This document shows, piece by piece, positions 17,873 to 26,558 of a DNA stretch of 64,000 nucleotides. Below the pieces are notes generated by a model. It made no database searches, was not told the origin of the DNA, and saw nothing but the letters and a program-made list of their open reading frames with translations. The DNA comes from Porticoccus sp905181945 (GTDB taxonomy: Bacteria; Pseudomonadota; Gammaproteobacteria; Pseudomonadales; Porticoccaceae): positions 930,001 through 994,000 of the forward strand of contig NZ_CP159825.1 in assembly GCF_047729555.1 (NCBI RefSeq), written 5' to 3'. Within the stretch, counting starts at the first letter, position 1, and the number at the start of each line of letters is the position of its first letter. The position numbers and the translations under genes were made by a program.

Positions 17873-19078
17873 TTATTTCAGCTTATACGCACTAACAGCA
17901 CCATCGTTGTCTAACACATAAAGAATGTCTTCATTTTCAATCATAGGAGCACTTACACCACGCCTATCCACTCTAGCTCGACCCAAAAAATCTCCCTCTT
18001 CTTGAGACAGGACATGTATGTATCCTTCATAATCTGCAACCAACAAATATCCACCAATAATCAAAGGAGGGCCTAGATCCCTGTACTTCAAAGAAGCATT
18101 AACCCAAGAAATAGCCCCGCTGGCTTCATCCATTGCAACGATCTTGTCGCTTGTTTTAACGATATAAATATGACCTTCGCCATAAGCAGGGCTAAGAACA
18201 CTACTAGTATCTTGATACCACAAGGCCCCTCCAGTCTTGTCGATAGCCGCAATCCTGCCTTGATGACTTGCAGCATATACAGTATCTCCAATCAACAAAG
18301 GATCTCCGTCAATATCTACCATTTTATCTAACTCTGAACGACCCTTAGGTATCCCAATGCGGTGTTCCCATATAGTGTCTCCTGTAGCTGCAGCGAAAAC
18401 ATAGAGTTTACCTGTAGAGAAGCCAGCAATAACAATATTTCCCTTCACTACAGGGGTGCTTGTTCCCCGAAGCGTTAATATTGGAACCTCAACTTCATGT
18501 TGCCACCGTATCTCACCATTCTGGGCATCAAGGCCATAAATACGTCCATCTTGCGATTGAGCAACAACAATATCTCCATTACCTGAGGGCGCAGAAAGGA
18601 TTTCGCTAGATGTTTTCACTTGCCAGATTACAGCCCCATTGTCAGCATTAAGTGCAATAATATCGCCATCCTCGCTGCCAACAAAAACTTGCTCGCCACC
18701 AATGCCAACACCTCCGCCTAAAGGAAGGTCTAGATCTACCTTCCATATTGTTTTACCGGAAATGGCATCAAGAGAAACCACAAGACCGTTTTTATCAGCA
18801 ACGTAGATTTTATCTTCTGAGAAAACAGGTCTTAGGCCGAATCCAACCGCATCATAGCTTCCAACTACACTCGAAGACCATAATTTCACCAGGCTTACTT
18901 TTTGATCCACATCAAACAACTTAGTGGGCTTTGATTTCTGTATTGCTGCCTCTTCTTCTGGATGGTCATACCCAGGGACCAACTCCTCAATAGCCTGCCA
19001 TTGTTCTTGTGCGGTAGACCACAGACCACAGCCCGTCAACATAACCATAATAATGGCAAGCAATCCTATCTTTATCAA
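17873..19078 (-). CDS. bamB: outer membrane assembly lipoprotein BamB
   Basis: A BAM-complex lipoprotein that binds BamA and aids beta-barrel insertion. A short signal peptide ends in the lipobox LTGC, and an eight-bladed PQQ-type propeller follows with repeated VVxLDAxxGxxxW motifs. The length of 401 is close to E. coli (392). The start is a TTG at 19078 that overlaps the TGA stop of the upstream gene (TTGA), with GGAG seven bases before it. The ribosome-binding site therefore supports this unusual start and coupled translation. Order yfgM-bamB-der is conserved in gammaproteobacteria. Confidence 0.93.
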   Translation of the reverse strand: MIKIGLLAIIMVMLTGCGLWSTAQEQWQAIEELVPGYDHPEEEAAIQKSKPTKLFDVDQKVSLVKLWSSSVVGSYDAVGFGLRPVFSEDKIYVADKNGLVVSLDAISGKTIWKVDLDLPLGGGVGIGGEQVFVGSEDGDIIALNADNGAVIWQVKTSSEILSAPSGNGDIVVAQSQDGRIYGLDAQNGEIRWQHEVEVPILTLRGTSTPVVKGNIVIAGFSTGKLYVFAAATGDTIWEHRIGIPKGRSELDKMVDIDGDPLLIGDTVYAASHQGRIAAIDKTGGALWYQDTSSVLSPAYGEGHIYIVKTSDKIVAMDEASGAISWVNASLKYRDLGPPLIIGGYLLVADYEGYIHVLSQEEGDFLGRARVDRRGVSAPMIENEDILYVLDNDGAVSAYKLK

Positions 19079-19770
19079 TTCTCTTCTCCAGAGGAATTTT
19101 TATCTATATTAGATGTGGCAGGGGTTACCTGATTGAGTTTTAGCTTAAGAACCTGAACATGAGAGCTGTCATGCTCCAAAGACTGATCCAAAGACTGCAA
19201 ATAAAACTTATATGCAGAAACTTCATCTTTTTTCATTAGATGGAAGTCACCCTGGGCCTCGGAATAAGCAGAAGCCATGGTGCCGGCATCAGTATCGTCT
19301 ATCATAGCCAATGCAAGATCTATATTTCCCCGCGAAGCCTCAATTCTTGCTAGACGAAGCTTTATAACAAGTTCTAGCCCTTCATCCGCATCATTTAATG
19401 CCCACTTCAGCTCTCTGGCTGCTTCATCTAGATCATTTTTTTCAACAAAAATTTTCGCCATAAGAAGCGCAGCATAACGTGCGTATTGACTACCACTAAA
19501 AGAATCTTTCAGCTGGGAGGCCAGCCCTTCGGCTAGCTTATACTCAGTATCATTTAGTGTTTGATCGGGGGAAACCAGTGCAACTTCCATCATTTGCTGA
19601 TATAACACTGATGCCTCTTCTGCTTGGCTCTGCTGTCTCTCTTTATAAAAAACTGAGCCAAAATAGCCCCCTACCGAAAGAGTAACAACAGTAATGGCAA
19701 CAACTCCATACTCCCGCCACCATTTCTTTAAATTCTCCAACTGTTCTTCATCACTAAGATGCTCTGCCAC
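19075..19770 (-). CDS. yfgM: YfgM-like tetratricopeptide membrane protein
   Basis: A single-pass inner-membrane protein with a periplasmic TPR-like domain; E. coli YfgM associates with the Sec translocon and PpiD. The N-terminus has the typical DEEQLENLKKWWREYG followed by a transmembrane helix (residues about 22-44). Helical repeats with LLMAKIFVEKNDLDEAARELKWAL follow. The 231 residues are somewhat longer than E. coli (206). The start is GTG at 19770 with GGGGA 6-7 bases upstream. It sits between hisS (12 bp gap) and bamB (4-bp overlap). Confidence 0.87.
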   Translation of the reverse strand: MAEHLSDEEQLENLKKWWREYGVVAITVVTLSVGGYFGSVFYKERQQSQAEEASVLYQQMMEVALVSPDQTLNDTEYKLAEGLASQLKDSFSGSQYARYAALLMAKIFVEKNDLDEAARELKWALNDADEGLELVIKLRLARIEASRGNIDLALAMIDDTDAGTMASAYSEAQGDFHLMKKDEVSAYKFYLQSLDQSLEHDSSHVQVLKLKLNQVTPATSNIDKNSSGEEN

Positions 19771-19782
19771 ACTTATTCCCCA

Positions 19783-21057
19783 TTAGTTAATTTTAATATT
19801 CAACAGCTCAATCAATTCGTCCACAGAAACTGACATCTGAGGCCTGTCCTCACGAAGAAATTTAACAGTTAAATTGCCTTCAGCCACCTCATCTTCACCA
19901 ACAATTAAAGCCACTATGGCTCCACTTTTGTCAGCTTTTTTCATTTGATTTTTAAGACTGCCGCCACCACAATGATTCTGCAACCTTAAGGCTGGGCAGG
20001 ATCTTCTGATCATCTGCCCTAACTCAAGTACTTTTATTCCTACGTCGCCAACAGGGATAAGATACGCATCTACCTGTCGCGCGATACTATCAGGCAACGT
20101 TGCTGCTGCGTCAAGAAGCAAAGCCAACCGCTCCACCCCCATAGCCAGACCTATTGCTGGGGTGCTCTTGCCCCCTAGCTGCTCAACCAGCCCATCATAC
20201 CGGCCCCCTGCACAAATTGTGCCCTGTGAGCCTAATAGGCTAGTAACCCATTCGAAAACTGTCTTGCCGTAGTAATCCAACCCCCTAACTAATCTCTTGT
20301 TGATTACATATGACACGCCGAGTGTATCAAGAATTAAGCAAAGTTTTTCAAAATGTTGTAGGGATGCATCATCCAAAAAGTCATGTAAATCTGGCGCTTT
20401 ATTCAACAATAATTGTATTTCTGGATTCTTACTATCAAGTATACGCATTGGATTTGTATGCAACCGACGTTGACTATCTTCATCTAGCTGATCTTTCTTT
20501 TCCTCCAAATAAGAGACTAGCGCTTCACGATAAGCATCCCTTGACTGGGCAGTTCCCAGCGAGTTCAATTGAAGCGTAACTGAATCTGCTAGGCCTAGTA
20601 TTTGCCATAACTGCGAGATCATTAAAATAAGCTCTGCATCTATATCAGGACCGTCAAGGCCAAAAACTTCCACCCCTATCTGTTGGAATTGTCGTAAGCG
20701 CCCTTTTTGTGGTCTCTCATGGCGAAACATTGGTCCTTGATACCATAAGCGCTGCACTTGATTGAAGATAAGGCCATGCTCTTCGCAAGCCCTAACACAA
20801 CCAGCTGTACCTTCTGGACGCAATGAGAGGCTATCGCCGTTGCGGTCATCAAAAGAGTACATTTCTTTCTCAACAATATCGGTAACTTCACCTATGGTTC
20901 TCTTGAAAAGATCCGTTGACTCTAGGAGAGGAAACCGTATCTCCCTATAACCATATTGTGACAATAACTTGAATATTGAACTTTCTAAATATTGCCAACA
21001 GGCAGAATCGCCTGGCAACAAATCGTTCATGCCTCGGATTGATTGAATTTTCTTCAT
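19783..21057 (-). CDS. hisS: histidyl-tRNA synthetase
   Basis: A class II synthetase that charges tRNA-His. At 424 residues it equals the E. coli length. Motif 1 is preceded by the conserved IRGMNDLLP start. Motif 2 is seen as FRHERPQKGRLRQFQQ, the histidine-specific LVRGLDYYGKTVFEW and GGRYDGLVEQLGG follow, and motif 3 is AIGLAMGVERL. The ATG overlaps the ispG stop (ATGA), indicating coupling. Confidence 0.97.
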   Translation of the reverse strand: MKKIQSIRGMNDLLPGDSACWQYLESSIFKLLSQYGYREIRFPLLESTDLFKRTIGEVTDIVEKEMYSFDDRNGDSLSLRPEGTAGCVRACEEHGLIFNQVQRLWYQGPMFRHERPQKGRLRQFQQIGVEVFGLDGPDIDAELILMISQLWQILGLADSVTLQLNSLGTAQSRDAYREALVSYLEEKKDQLDEDSQRRLHTNPMRILDSKNPEIQLLLNKAPDLHDFLDDASLQHFEKLCLILDTLGVSYVINKRLVRGLDYYGKTVFEWVTSLLGSQGTICAGGRYDGLVEQLGGKSTPAIGLAMGVERLALLLDAAATLPDSIARQVDAYLIPVGDVGIKVLELGQMIRRSCPALRLQNHCGGGSLKNQMKKADKSGAIVALIVGEDEVAEGNLTVKFLREDRPQMSVSVDELIELLNIKIN

Positions 21058-22169
21058 GAAGACTTCACTATCAGACTTTCTAGTTGATGGGATTTTTCCG
21101 CTGCCTTAGCTCGAATTAACGCCTCAAGCTCCTCGGCTAAATTATTTTGAGATAGTTTTTGGCTAGGTTTACCATCTATATATATTAAATTATTTGGGGT
21201 GCCTCCAGTTAGTCCGATATCAACCTCTTTTGCTTCTCCAGGCCCATTTACAACGCACCCAATGATTGCAACATCCAAGGGGACCGTTATATCCTCAAGC
21301 CGACTTTCAAGTACGTTCATCGTGTGAATTACATCAAAATTTTGCCTAGAGCAGCTAGGACAAGCAATAAAATTTATGCCTTTACTGCGCAATTTTAGGC
21401 TTTTGAGCATATCCCAGCCCACTTTAACTTCTTCTACGGGATCAGCAGCTAGTGACACTCTAATCGTATCTCCTATGCCATCCATGAGCAGCAAACCCAG
21501 CCCAATAGATGATTTTACAGTGCCGCCCCGCAAGCCGCCTGCCTCGGTAATACCGATATGTAGCGGATTATCAATAATTTTTGCTATTTTTCGGTAAGCA
21601 TCGACAGCCATAAAAATATCTGATGCTTTAAGACTCAGCTTGAAATTATCGAAGTTCATACTATCTAGGATTTCTACATGACGCATTGCTGACTCGACCA
21701 AAGCGTCGGATGTTGGTTCTCCATATTTCTTCTGTAAGTCTTTTTCCAGAGACCCCGCATTTACTCCAATGCGAAGCGGTATATTCAAATCACGAGCTTT
21801 GTCTACTACAGCCTGCACACGTTTTTCTCTACCTATATTTCCTGGGTTAATTCGCAAACAATCAACACCTAGGTCTGCAACACGAAGAGCGATACGATAA
21901 TCAAAGTGAATGTCAGCTATCAGAGGGACTTCGACCTGCTTGCGTATTTTCCCAAAAGCCTCAGCAGCTTCCATTGAGGGCACAGAAACACGTACAATGT
22001 CAGCTCCAGCATTCACAATGCTTTGTATTTGCTGAACTGTAGCGCTAACATCCGTAGTTTCCGTATTAGTCATGCTTTGTATTGAAATCGGCGCATCACC
22101 ACCAACTGGCACCGTACCTACCATTATTTGACGCGACACTCTTCGTTTAATGGGTGATTTCATATGCAT
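21054..22169 (-). CDS. ispG: 4-hydroxy-3-methylbut-2-en-1-yl diphosphate synthase (IspG/GcpE)
   Basis: A [4Fe-4S] enzyme of the MEP isoprenoid pathway that converts MEcPP to HMBPP. The 371 residues match E. coli (372). The N-terminus SPIKRRVSRQIMVG, the central GITEAGG and the C-terminal cluster cysteines (ACPSCSRQNFD, then GCVVNGPGEA) are as in the family. In related genomes pilF and rodZ usually lie between rlmN and ispG; here rlmN stops only 22 bp upstream. It depends on cluster supply from the neighbouring ISC operon. Confidence 0.96.
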   Translation of the reverse strand: MHMKSPIKRRVSRQIMVGTVPVGGDAPISIQSMTNTETTDVSATVQQIQSIVNAGADIVRVSVPSMEAAEAFGKIRKQVEVPLIADIHFDYRIALRVADLGVDCLRINPGNIGREKRVQAVVDKARDLNIPLRIGVNAGSLEKDLQKKYGEPTSDALVESAMRHVEILDSMNFDNFKLSLKASDIFMAVDAYRKIAKIIDNPLHIGITEAGGLRGGTVKSSIGLGLLLMDGIGDTIRVSLAADPVEEVKVGWDMLKSLKLRSKGINFIACPSCSRQNFDVIHTMNVLESRLEDITVPLDVAIIGCVVNGPGEAKEVDIGLTGGTPNNLIYIDGKPSQKLSQNNLAEELEALIRAKAAEKSHQLESLIVKSS

Positions 22170-22191
22170 GCTAAAATTACCTTGTCATTTT

Positions 22192-23352
22192 TCAGCTAGC
22201 CACAAATTTAACAGGCTGCTTTTCATGTTGTTGCATGTAACGCTCACTTCGTCTAGTCCTGTCATTTACAGCCCCTGCTAGCTGGCCACAAGCTGCAGAG
22301 ATATCATCTCCCCGTGTGGTTCTAACCGTGACTGTATGTCCCGCCTCCTGAAGTATGTCTCTAAATCTGTATAAAGCGGTATTTGTCACCCTTTTATAAC
22401 CTGATTGATCAAAAGGATTAAATGGTATCAGGTTAATCTTACAGGGGAGGCTGCTCAGTAGCTTGGCCAAATCTCGAGCATGCTCATCTCTATCATTAAT
22501 TCGATCCATTAGCGTATATTCTATGGTGATTTTACGACGAACGTCTGGCATCTTGTCAAGATAACGTTGCGCGGAGGCCAGCAAGCTAGCGATAGGGTAC
22601 TTCTTGTTTATAGGAACTAACTGATTACGTAGTTCATCATTGGGAGCATGCAGTGAAATAGCCAAAGAGACGTCACTTACCTCGGATAACTTATCAATCA
22701 TAGGCACTACTCCAGAGGTGCTTAACGTTACGCGTCTCTTGGATAAGCCATATGCATTATCATTCAGCATTAACCCCATGGCATCAACTACATTATCAAA
22801 GTTTAAAAGCGGTTCCCCCATGCCCATCATAACCACATTGCTAACAACTCTGTTTGCTTTTGGTCCTAACGAATTAAAAAATTTTGCCGCAATCCACAAC
22901 TGTCCAATTACTTCAGCGGCAGTAAGATCCCTACTAAACCCCTGCTTCCCTGTAGCGCAAAAACTGCAATCTAAAGAGCAGCCGACCTGGGAGGAGATGC
23001 ATAATGTTCCCCTGTCTTTTTCAGGAATAAAGACAGCCTCAATGCAGTCGCCACCGCTGACACGTATAATCCATTTGCATGTACCATCTGCAGATTCATG
23101 ATGACTAACAACTTCAGGTGCTCTAATTTCTGCAATAGCTTTCATTTTTTCACGGAGATTTTTTGCAAGATTGGTCATCTGATCGAAGTCATCTACACCT
23201 ATCTGATGAATCCATTTCATGACTTGCGTCGCTCGAAATGGTTTCTCGCCGATACTTTCAAAAAATACTACTAGCTTTTCAGGAGAAAGCCCCAGAAGAT
23301 TAGTCTTCTGGGGTTTCACATCAAGTTCTTTGTCGGCAGACAATAAAGTCAT
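22192..23352 (-). CDS. rlmN: dual-specificity RNA methyltransferase RlmN
   Basis: A radical SAM enzyme that methylates A2503 of 23S rRNA and A37 of some tRNAs. The CxxxCxxC cluster motif is in GCSLDCSFCATGKQG near residue 125, MGMGEPLLNFDNV follows, and the catalytic C-terminal Cys is in AACGQLAG. The length of 386 is normal. It lies 39 bp downstream of ndk, the usual neighbour. Confidence 0.96.
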   Translation of the reverse strand: MTLLSADKELDVKPQKTNLLGLSPEKLVVFFESIGEKPFRATQVMKWIHQIGVDDFDQMTNLAKNLREKMKAIAEIRAPEVVSHHESADGTCKWIIRVSGGDCIEAVFIPEKDRGTLCISSQVGCSLDCSFCATGKQGFSRDLTAAEVIGQLWIAAKFFNSLGPKANRVVSNVVMMGMGEPLLNFDNVVDAMGLMLNDNAYGLSKRRVTLSTSGVVPMIDKLSEVSDVSLAISLHAPNDELRNQLVPINKKYPIASLLASAQRYLDKMPDVRRKITIEYTLMDRINDRDEHARDLAKLLSSLPCKINLIPFNPFDQSGYKRVTNTALYRFRDILQEAGHTVTVRTTRGDDISAACGQLAGAVNDRTRRSERYMQQHEKQPVKFVAS

Positions 23353-23391
23353 GTATATCTAAGCTCTAAGCGGTTGTCGTAACAATAATAG

Positions 23392-23817
23392 TTAGCGAGA
23401 AAAAATTTCATCATCACTAAAAAAGTAAGCTATTTCACGCTGAGCAGAGGCCGTAGAGTCAGACCCATGTACGGCATTTGCATCAATTGAATCAGCAAAA
23501 TCAGCACGTATAGTCCCTGATTCGGCTTCTTTTGGGTTAGTTGCTCCCATCAAATCACGATTAATAATAATTGCATCATCACCTTCTAGCACTTGAATAA
23601 CAACAGGGCCGGAAGTCATGAAGTCAACTAAATCAGAGTAAAATGGGCGCTCTTTGTGCTCAGCATAGAACCCGCCTGCTTTATCTTTAGATAGATTTTG
23701 CATCTTAGATGCAATAATTTTTAAGCCAGCTTTTTCAAAACGACTGTATATTTCACCAATGACGTTCTTTGTAACTGCATCAGGCTTAATAATAGAAAGT
23801 GTGTGCTCAATAGCCAT
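23392..23817 (-). CDS. ndk: nucleoside diphosphate kinase
   Basis: Transfers the gamma-phosphate from ATP to other nucleoside diphosphates. The 141 residues match the family (143). Visible are the start ERTLSIIKPDAV-like IEHTLSIIKPDAV, and the active-site histidine in NAVHGSDSTASAQREI. GGAGAG lies 6-7 bases before the ATG. A plausible promoter with unusual repeats lies upstream (separate entries). Confidence 0.97.
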   Translation of the reverse strand: MAIEHTLSIIKPDAVTKNVIGEIYSRFEKAGLKIIASKMQNLSKDKAGGFYAEHKERPFYSDLVDFMTSGPVVIQVLEGDDAIIINRDLMGATNPKEAESGTIRADFADSIDANAVHGSDSTASAQREIAYFFSDDEIFSR

Positions 23818-23885
23818 TAATTTCTCTCCGGAAATGTATTTTTAATTAGAATAATCAGTGTCCTTCAATACACCTGACTGCTTGA

Positions 23886-23955
23886 TGACAGGACGAGCAA
23901 TTTTACCCTTGAATACCTTAGGCCACAAGGAGTTAACTCCCTGACAGGATGAGCA
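23886..23955 (-). promoter_or_regulatory. ndk promoter region with paired 14-mers and a palindrome
   Basis: On the minus strand there is a -35-like TTGTGG (23923-23928), a 17-bp spacer and a -10-like TAAAAT (23900-23905). Directly upstream of the -35 is the 12-bp palindrome GGAGTTAACTCC (23929-23940). One base further is TGCTCATCCTGTCA (23942-23955). A near-identical TGCTCGTCCTGTCA (23886-23899) abuts the -10 downstream, covering the likely transcription start. This arrangement suggests operator copies, or a duplicated promoter segment. The promoter call is by pattern only. Confidence 0.45.
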
Positions 23956-23994
23956 TAATGACCATTAAAAAGGAGGATAGCAATATCTGACAAC

Positions 23995-24070
23995 TAAAGG
24001 GAAGTAGCACTTGTAAAGGGAAGTAGCACTTGTAAAGGGAAGTAGCACTTGTAAAGGGAAGTAGCACTTG
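23995..24070. repeat. four perfect tandem copies of a 19-bp repeat
   Basis: The unit TAAAGGGAAGTAGCACTTG occurs four times without interruption (23995-24013, 24014-24032, 24033-24051, 24052-24070) with no base difference. Each unit contains AAGT-AGC-ACTT, able to form a 4-bp hairpin. The array lies 37 bp after the iscX stop and about 180 bp before ndk. The unit is not a multiple of three and no frame uses it. It is not a CRISPR, because no spacers separate the units. Confidence 0.97.
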
Positions 24071-24107
24071 GCGCTATCATTATAATATAGCAGGGTATCA
24101 GAAATTT

Positions 24108-24308
24108 TTATTCCAGCTCTTCAATCCAGGCAGACTGGATTGCTTCAAGAATTTTCTCACCGCAGCGCTCTGGATCATCATTAAAGTCAGGTAATGCTAT
24201 AACCCAGTTCCGAAGATCTACAAAATTAATATAACGCGGATCAATATCCTCATGAACTTCAGATAGTTCGATTGCAATATCCTGGACATCAGTCCATGTT
24301 ATTGACAT
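24108..24308 (-). CDS. iscX: Fe-S cluster assembly protein IscX
   Basis: A small acidic protein of the ISC operon, proposed as an iron-binding regulator of IscS. At 66 residues it is exactly the E. coli length. It shows the W-T-D-x2-DIAIEL start and the C-terminal acidic DxxPERCGEKILEAIQxxWIEE-type helix. It is last in the isc operon, 14 bp after fdx, and is followed by the 19-bp repeat array. Confidence 0.95.
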   Translation of the reverse strand: MSITWTDVQDIAIELSEVHEDIDPRYINFVDLRNWVIALPDFNDDPERCGEKILEAIQSAWIEELE

Positions 24309-24322
24309 ATCATACCCCTTTT

Positions 24323-24661
24323 TTAATGCTTTTCAGAAACCATATTAATGGTGTATCTTGGTATTTCAACAACTATGTCTTTATCTGCAATGATGGCTTG
24401 GCAGCTCAATCTTGAATCAGGCTCTACACCCCATGCTTTATCTAAGAAATCTTCTTCTAATTCATCGGCCTCCATAAGAACATCAAAACCCTCTCTAATA
24501 TAGACATGACAGGTAGTGCATGCGCAAGACAACTCGCAGGCATGCTCAATATCAATATTGTTTTGGAGGGCAACCTCACAGATATTATCACCAGGCTGAG
24601 CCTCTATTACAGCACCTTCAGGGCATAAGTTAGAATCGGGAAGAAATATTATTTTAGGCAT
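24323..24661 (-). CDS. fdx: ISC-system [2Fe-2S] ferredoxin
   Basis: Supplies electrons for iron-sulfur cluster assembly. The 112 residues match E. coli Fdx (111). The four cluster cysteines are visible: HACELSCACTTCHVY supplies the C-x5-C-x2-C pattern and a later LSCQAI supplies the fourth. I chose ATG at 24661 (start MPKIIFLPD) since the family begins there; a longer frame extends into the end of hscA without support. It starts 1 bp after the hscA stop. Confidence 0.94.
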   Translation of the reverse strand: MPKIIFLPDSNLCPEGAVIEAQPGDNICEVALQNNIDIEHACELSCACTTCHVYIREGFDVLMEADELEEDFLDKAWGVEPDSRLSCQAIIADKDIVVEIPRYTINMVSEKH

Positions 24662-24662
24662 T

Positions 24663-26534
24663 TCAGATCCCCCTCTCCATATCATCAAGACTATGGCCCG
24701 CTAAAGCTTTTTTGATGCTAACATTCATCCTTCTTGCAGCAAATTCTTCGCTAGCTTTCGATGCTGCCTCTATCTGATGAGAAATTTCTCGATAGCTCTG
24801 ACTATCACAAATTTTATCTAGATCACGAACAGTTAACTCTAAGCAACTGTACTCCGTATCACTGAGTAACTCACGACCGTCTTTCTTCAAGGCAGCTAAC
24901 AAATCCTCACGCATTCTTCTGGCATCAACTTGTTGCTCCCGAAGCGCTCTTGCAAGCATATCTTCTTTTGCGCTCCCATAAGACTCTTGGAGCATTCTGG
25001 CAATATCTTTATCATTTAATCCATAAGATGGTTTTACCTCAATACGGGACTCCACACCACTAGCTAGCTCTTTTGCCGAAACGTTAAGCAATCCATCGGC
25101 ATCTACTTGAAAGCTAACTTGGATTTTAGCCGCTCCAGCCACCAAAGGAGGTATGCCTCTCAGCTCAAAACGGGCTAGAGATCGACAATCAGAAATTAGC
25201 TCACGCTCACCCTGCAACACATGAACAGACATCGCGGTTTGGCCATCCTTAAATGTTGTAAACTCTTGAGATTTTATAATAGGGATTGTGGTATTTCGAT
25301 GAATAATTTTTTCCATCAACCCTCCCATGGTTTCGAGGCCAAGAGACAGGGGTATCACATCAAGAAGTAGCATATCTTCATCAGGCTTATTTCCTACAAG
25401 CAGATCAGCCTGTATTGCAGCCCCTAAGGCTACTACTTTATCAGGATCAATGTTTACTAATGGCTCTCGATGGAAGGCATCGGCAACTTTTTGACGAACC
25501 AAATGGGTTCTTGTTGAGCCGCCAACCATCACAACATTAGTGATATCTGATGCTTTAAGTTTAGCGTCACGCAAAACTCTCTTGCAGCAGCCTAAAGTTT
25601 TATCGACTAGCGGATTTATCAATAAATTAAATTTTTCCCTACTTAATACACCTGTCCATCCCGCTACATTGACTTCAGTGAATATGCTCTCTGATAATTC
25701 TTCTTTGGCTATACGAGCAGACATTAATAACTCTCTCTGCAAGGACGGACTAAGATCGTCACTGAAGCCAGCTTTCTCAGAAAACCATTGAGCAACCACT
25801 CGATCTATATCGTCGCCACCTAGGGATGAATCACCGCCAGTAGCCAGAACCTGAAAAACTCCTGACGATAACCGCAAAATGGAGACATCAAAAGTGCCTC
25901 CACCAAAATCGTAAATTGCGATAATACCTTCTGCTCCCTGATCCAAGCCATAAGCAACAGCAGCAGCAGTGGGCTCATTGAGTAGTCTTAATACTTTTAC
26001 GCCAGTTAAGGTAGCTGCGTCTTTTGTGGCCTGTCTTTGGGCTTCATCAAAGTAGGCTGGAACTGTCAAAACCACCCCATCCAAAGTGCCACCTAAAGCT
26101 TCTTCTGATCGAGACACAAGTACCTTCAATATTTCGGCTGAAGCCTCTACTGGACTAACATCGCCAGCAACAGTCTTAAAATTTGGCATGCCTCCGTCTA
26201 CTTGAGTTGTAAGCTCATAAGGCATCTGGCTTCCAAGTTTTTTTATATCCTGAATGCCGCGCCCCATAAAACGTTTAACGGAGCTTAACGTGTTTAATGG
26301 ATCGGTGGATAACTGCAAGTACGCTGCATATCCCACTGTCGATTCCTTTAGGGCGTTGTAACGTACAACAGAAGGAAGCAAATATTGATTATCAGCATCC
26401 AGCAGAACCTCTGGAGTCCCACTCCTCACGGAAGCTACCAGAGAATTGGTTGTGCCAAGGTCTATACCAGCAGCTCGTCGACGTTGATGGGGGCTTGGGG
26501 ATTGCCCAGGCTCCGAAATCTGCAAGAGAACCAA
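24663..26534 (-). CDS. hscA: Fe-S cluster chaperone HscA (Hsp70 family)
   Basis: An Hsp70-type ATPase that helps transfer the cluster from IscU. The 623 residues match E. coli (616). The nucleotide-binding domain has AAGIDLGTTNSLVAS near residue 22, IYDFGGGTFDVSIL and VGGSTR; the substrate-binding domain follows. The start is TTG at 26534, chosen because the next residues (VLLQISEPGQSP) align with the E. coli start MALLQISEPG. No ATG lies nearby upstream and the ribosome-binding site is weak. It is 24 bp after hscB. Confidence 0.95.
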   Translation of the reverse strand: MVLLQISEPGQSPSPHQRRRAAGIDLGTTNSLVASVRSGTPEVLLDADNQYLLPSVVRYNALKESTVGYAAYLQLSTDPLNTLSSVKRFMGRGIQDIKKLGSQMPYELTTQVDGGMPNFKTVAGDVSPVEASAEILKVLVSRSEEALGGTLDGVVLTVPAYFDEAQRQATKDAATLTGVKVLRLLNEPTAAAVAYGLDQGAEGIIAIYDFGGGTFDVSILRLSSGVFQVLATGGDSSLGGDDIDRVVAQWFSEKAGFSDDLSPSLQRELLMSARIAKEELSESIFTEVNVAGWTGVLSREKFNLLINPLVDKTLGCCKRVLRDAKLKASDITNVVMVGGSTRTHLVRQKVADAFHREPLVNIDPDKVVALGAAIQADLLVGNKPDEDMLLLDVIPLSLGLETMGGLMEKIIHRNTTIPIIKSQEFTTFKDGQTAMSVHVLQGERELISDCRSLARFELRGIPPLVAGAAKIQVSFQVDADGLLNVSAKELASGVESRIEVKPSYGLNDKDIARMLQESYGSAKEDMLARALREQQVDARRMREDLLAALKKDGRELLSDTEYSCLELTVRDLDKICDSQSYREISHQIEAASKASEEFAARRMNVSIKKALAGHSLDDMERGI

Positions 26535-26558
26535 AATATTACCGCTTAAGTTATTTAA

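Noticed and set aside
22640..23101. 153-codon ORF on the plus strand opposite rlmN
   Set aside because: It lies wholly antisense to a well-supported gene with intact catalytic motifs, has no recognisable domain, and is explained as a shadow frame.
23957..23989. 10-codon plus-strand ORF (MTIKKEDSNI) before the repeats
   Set aside because: Very short; AGGA upstream is weak evidence, and the area is better explained as ndk promoter DNA on the other strand.
23995..24070. Possible CRISPR array
   Set aside because: The four repeats are directly adjacent with no spacers, and no cas genes are near.
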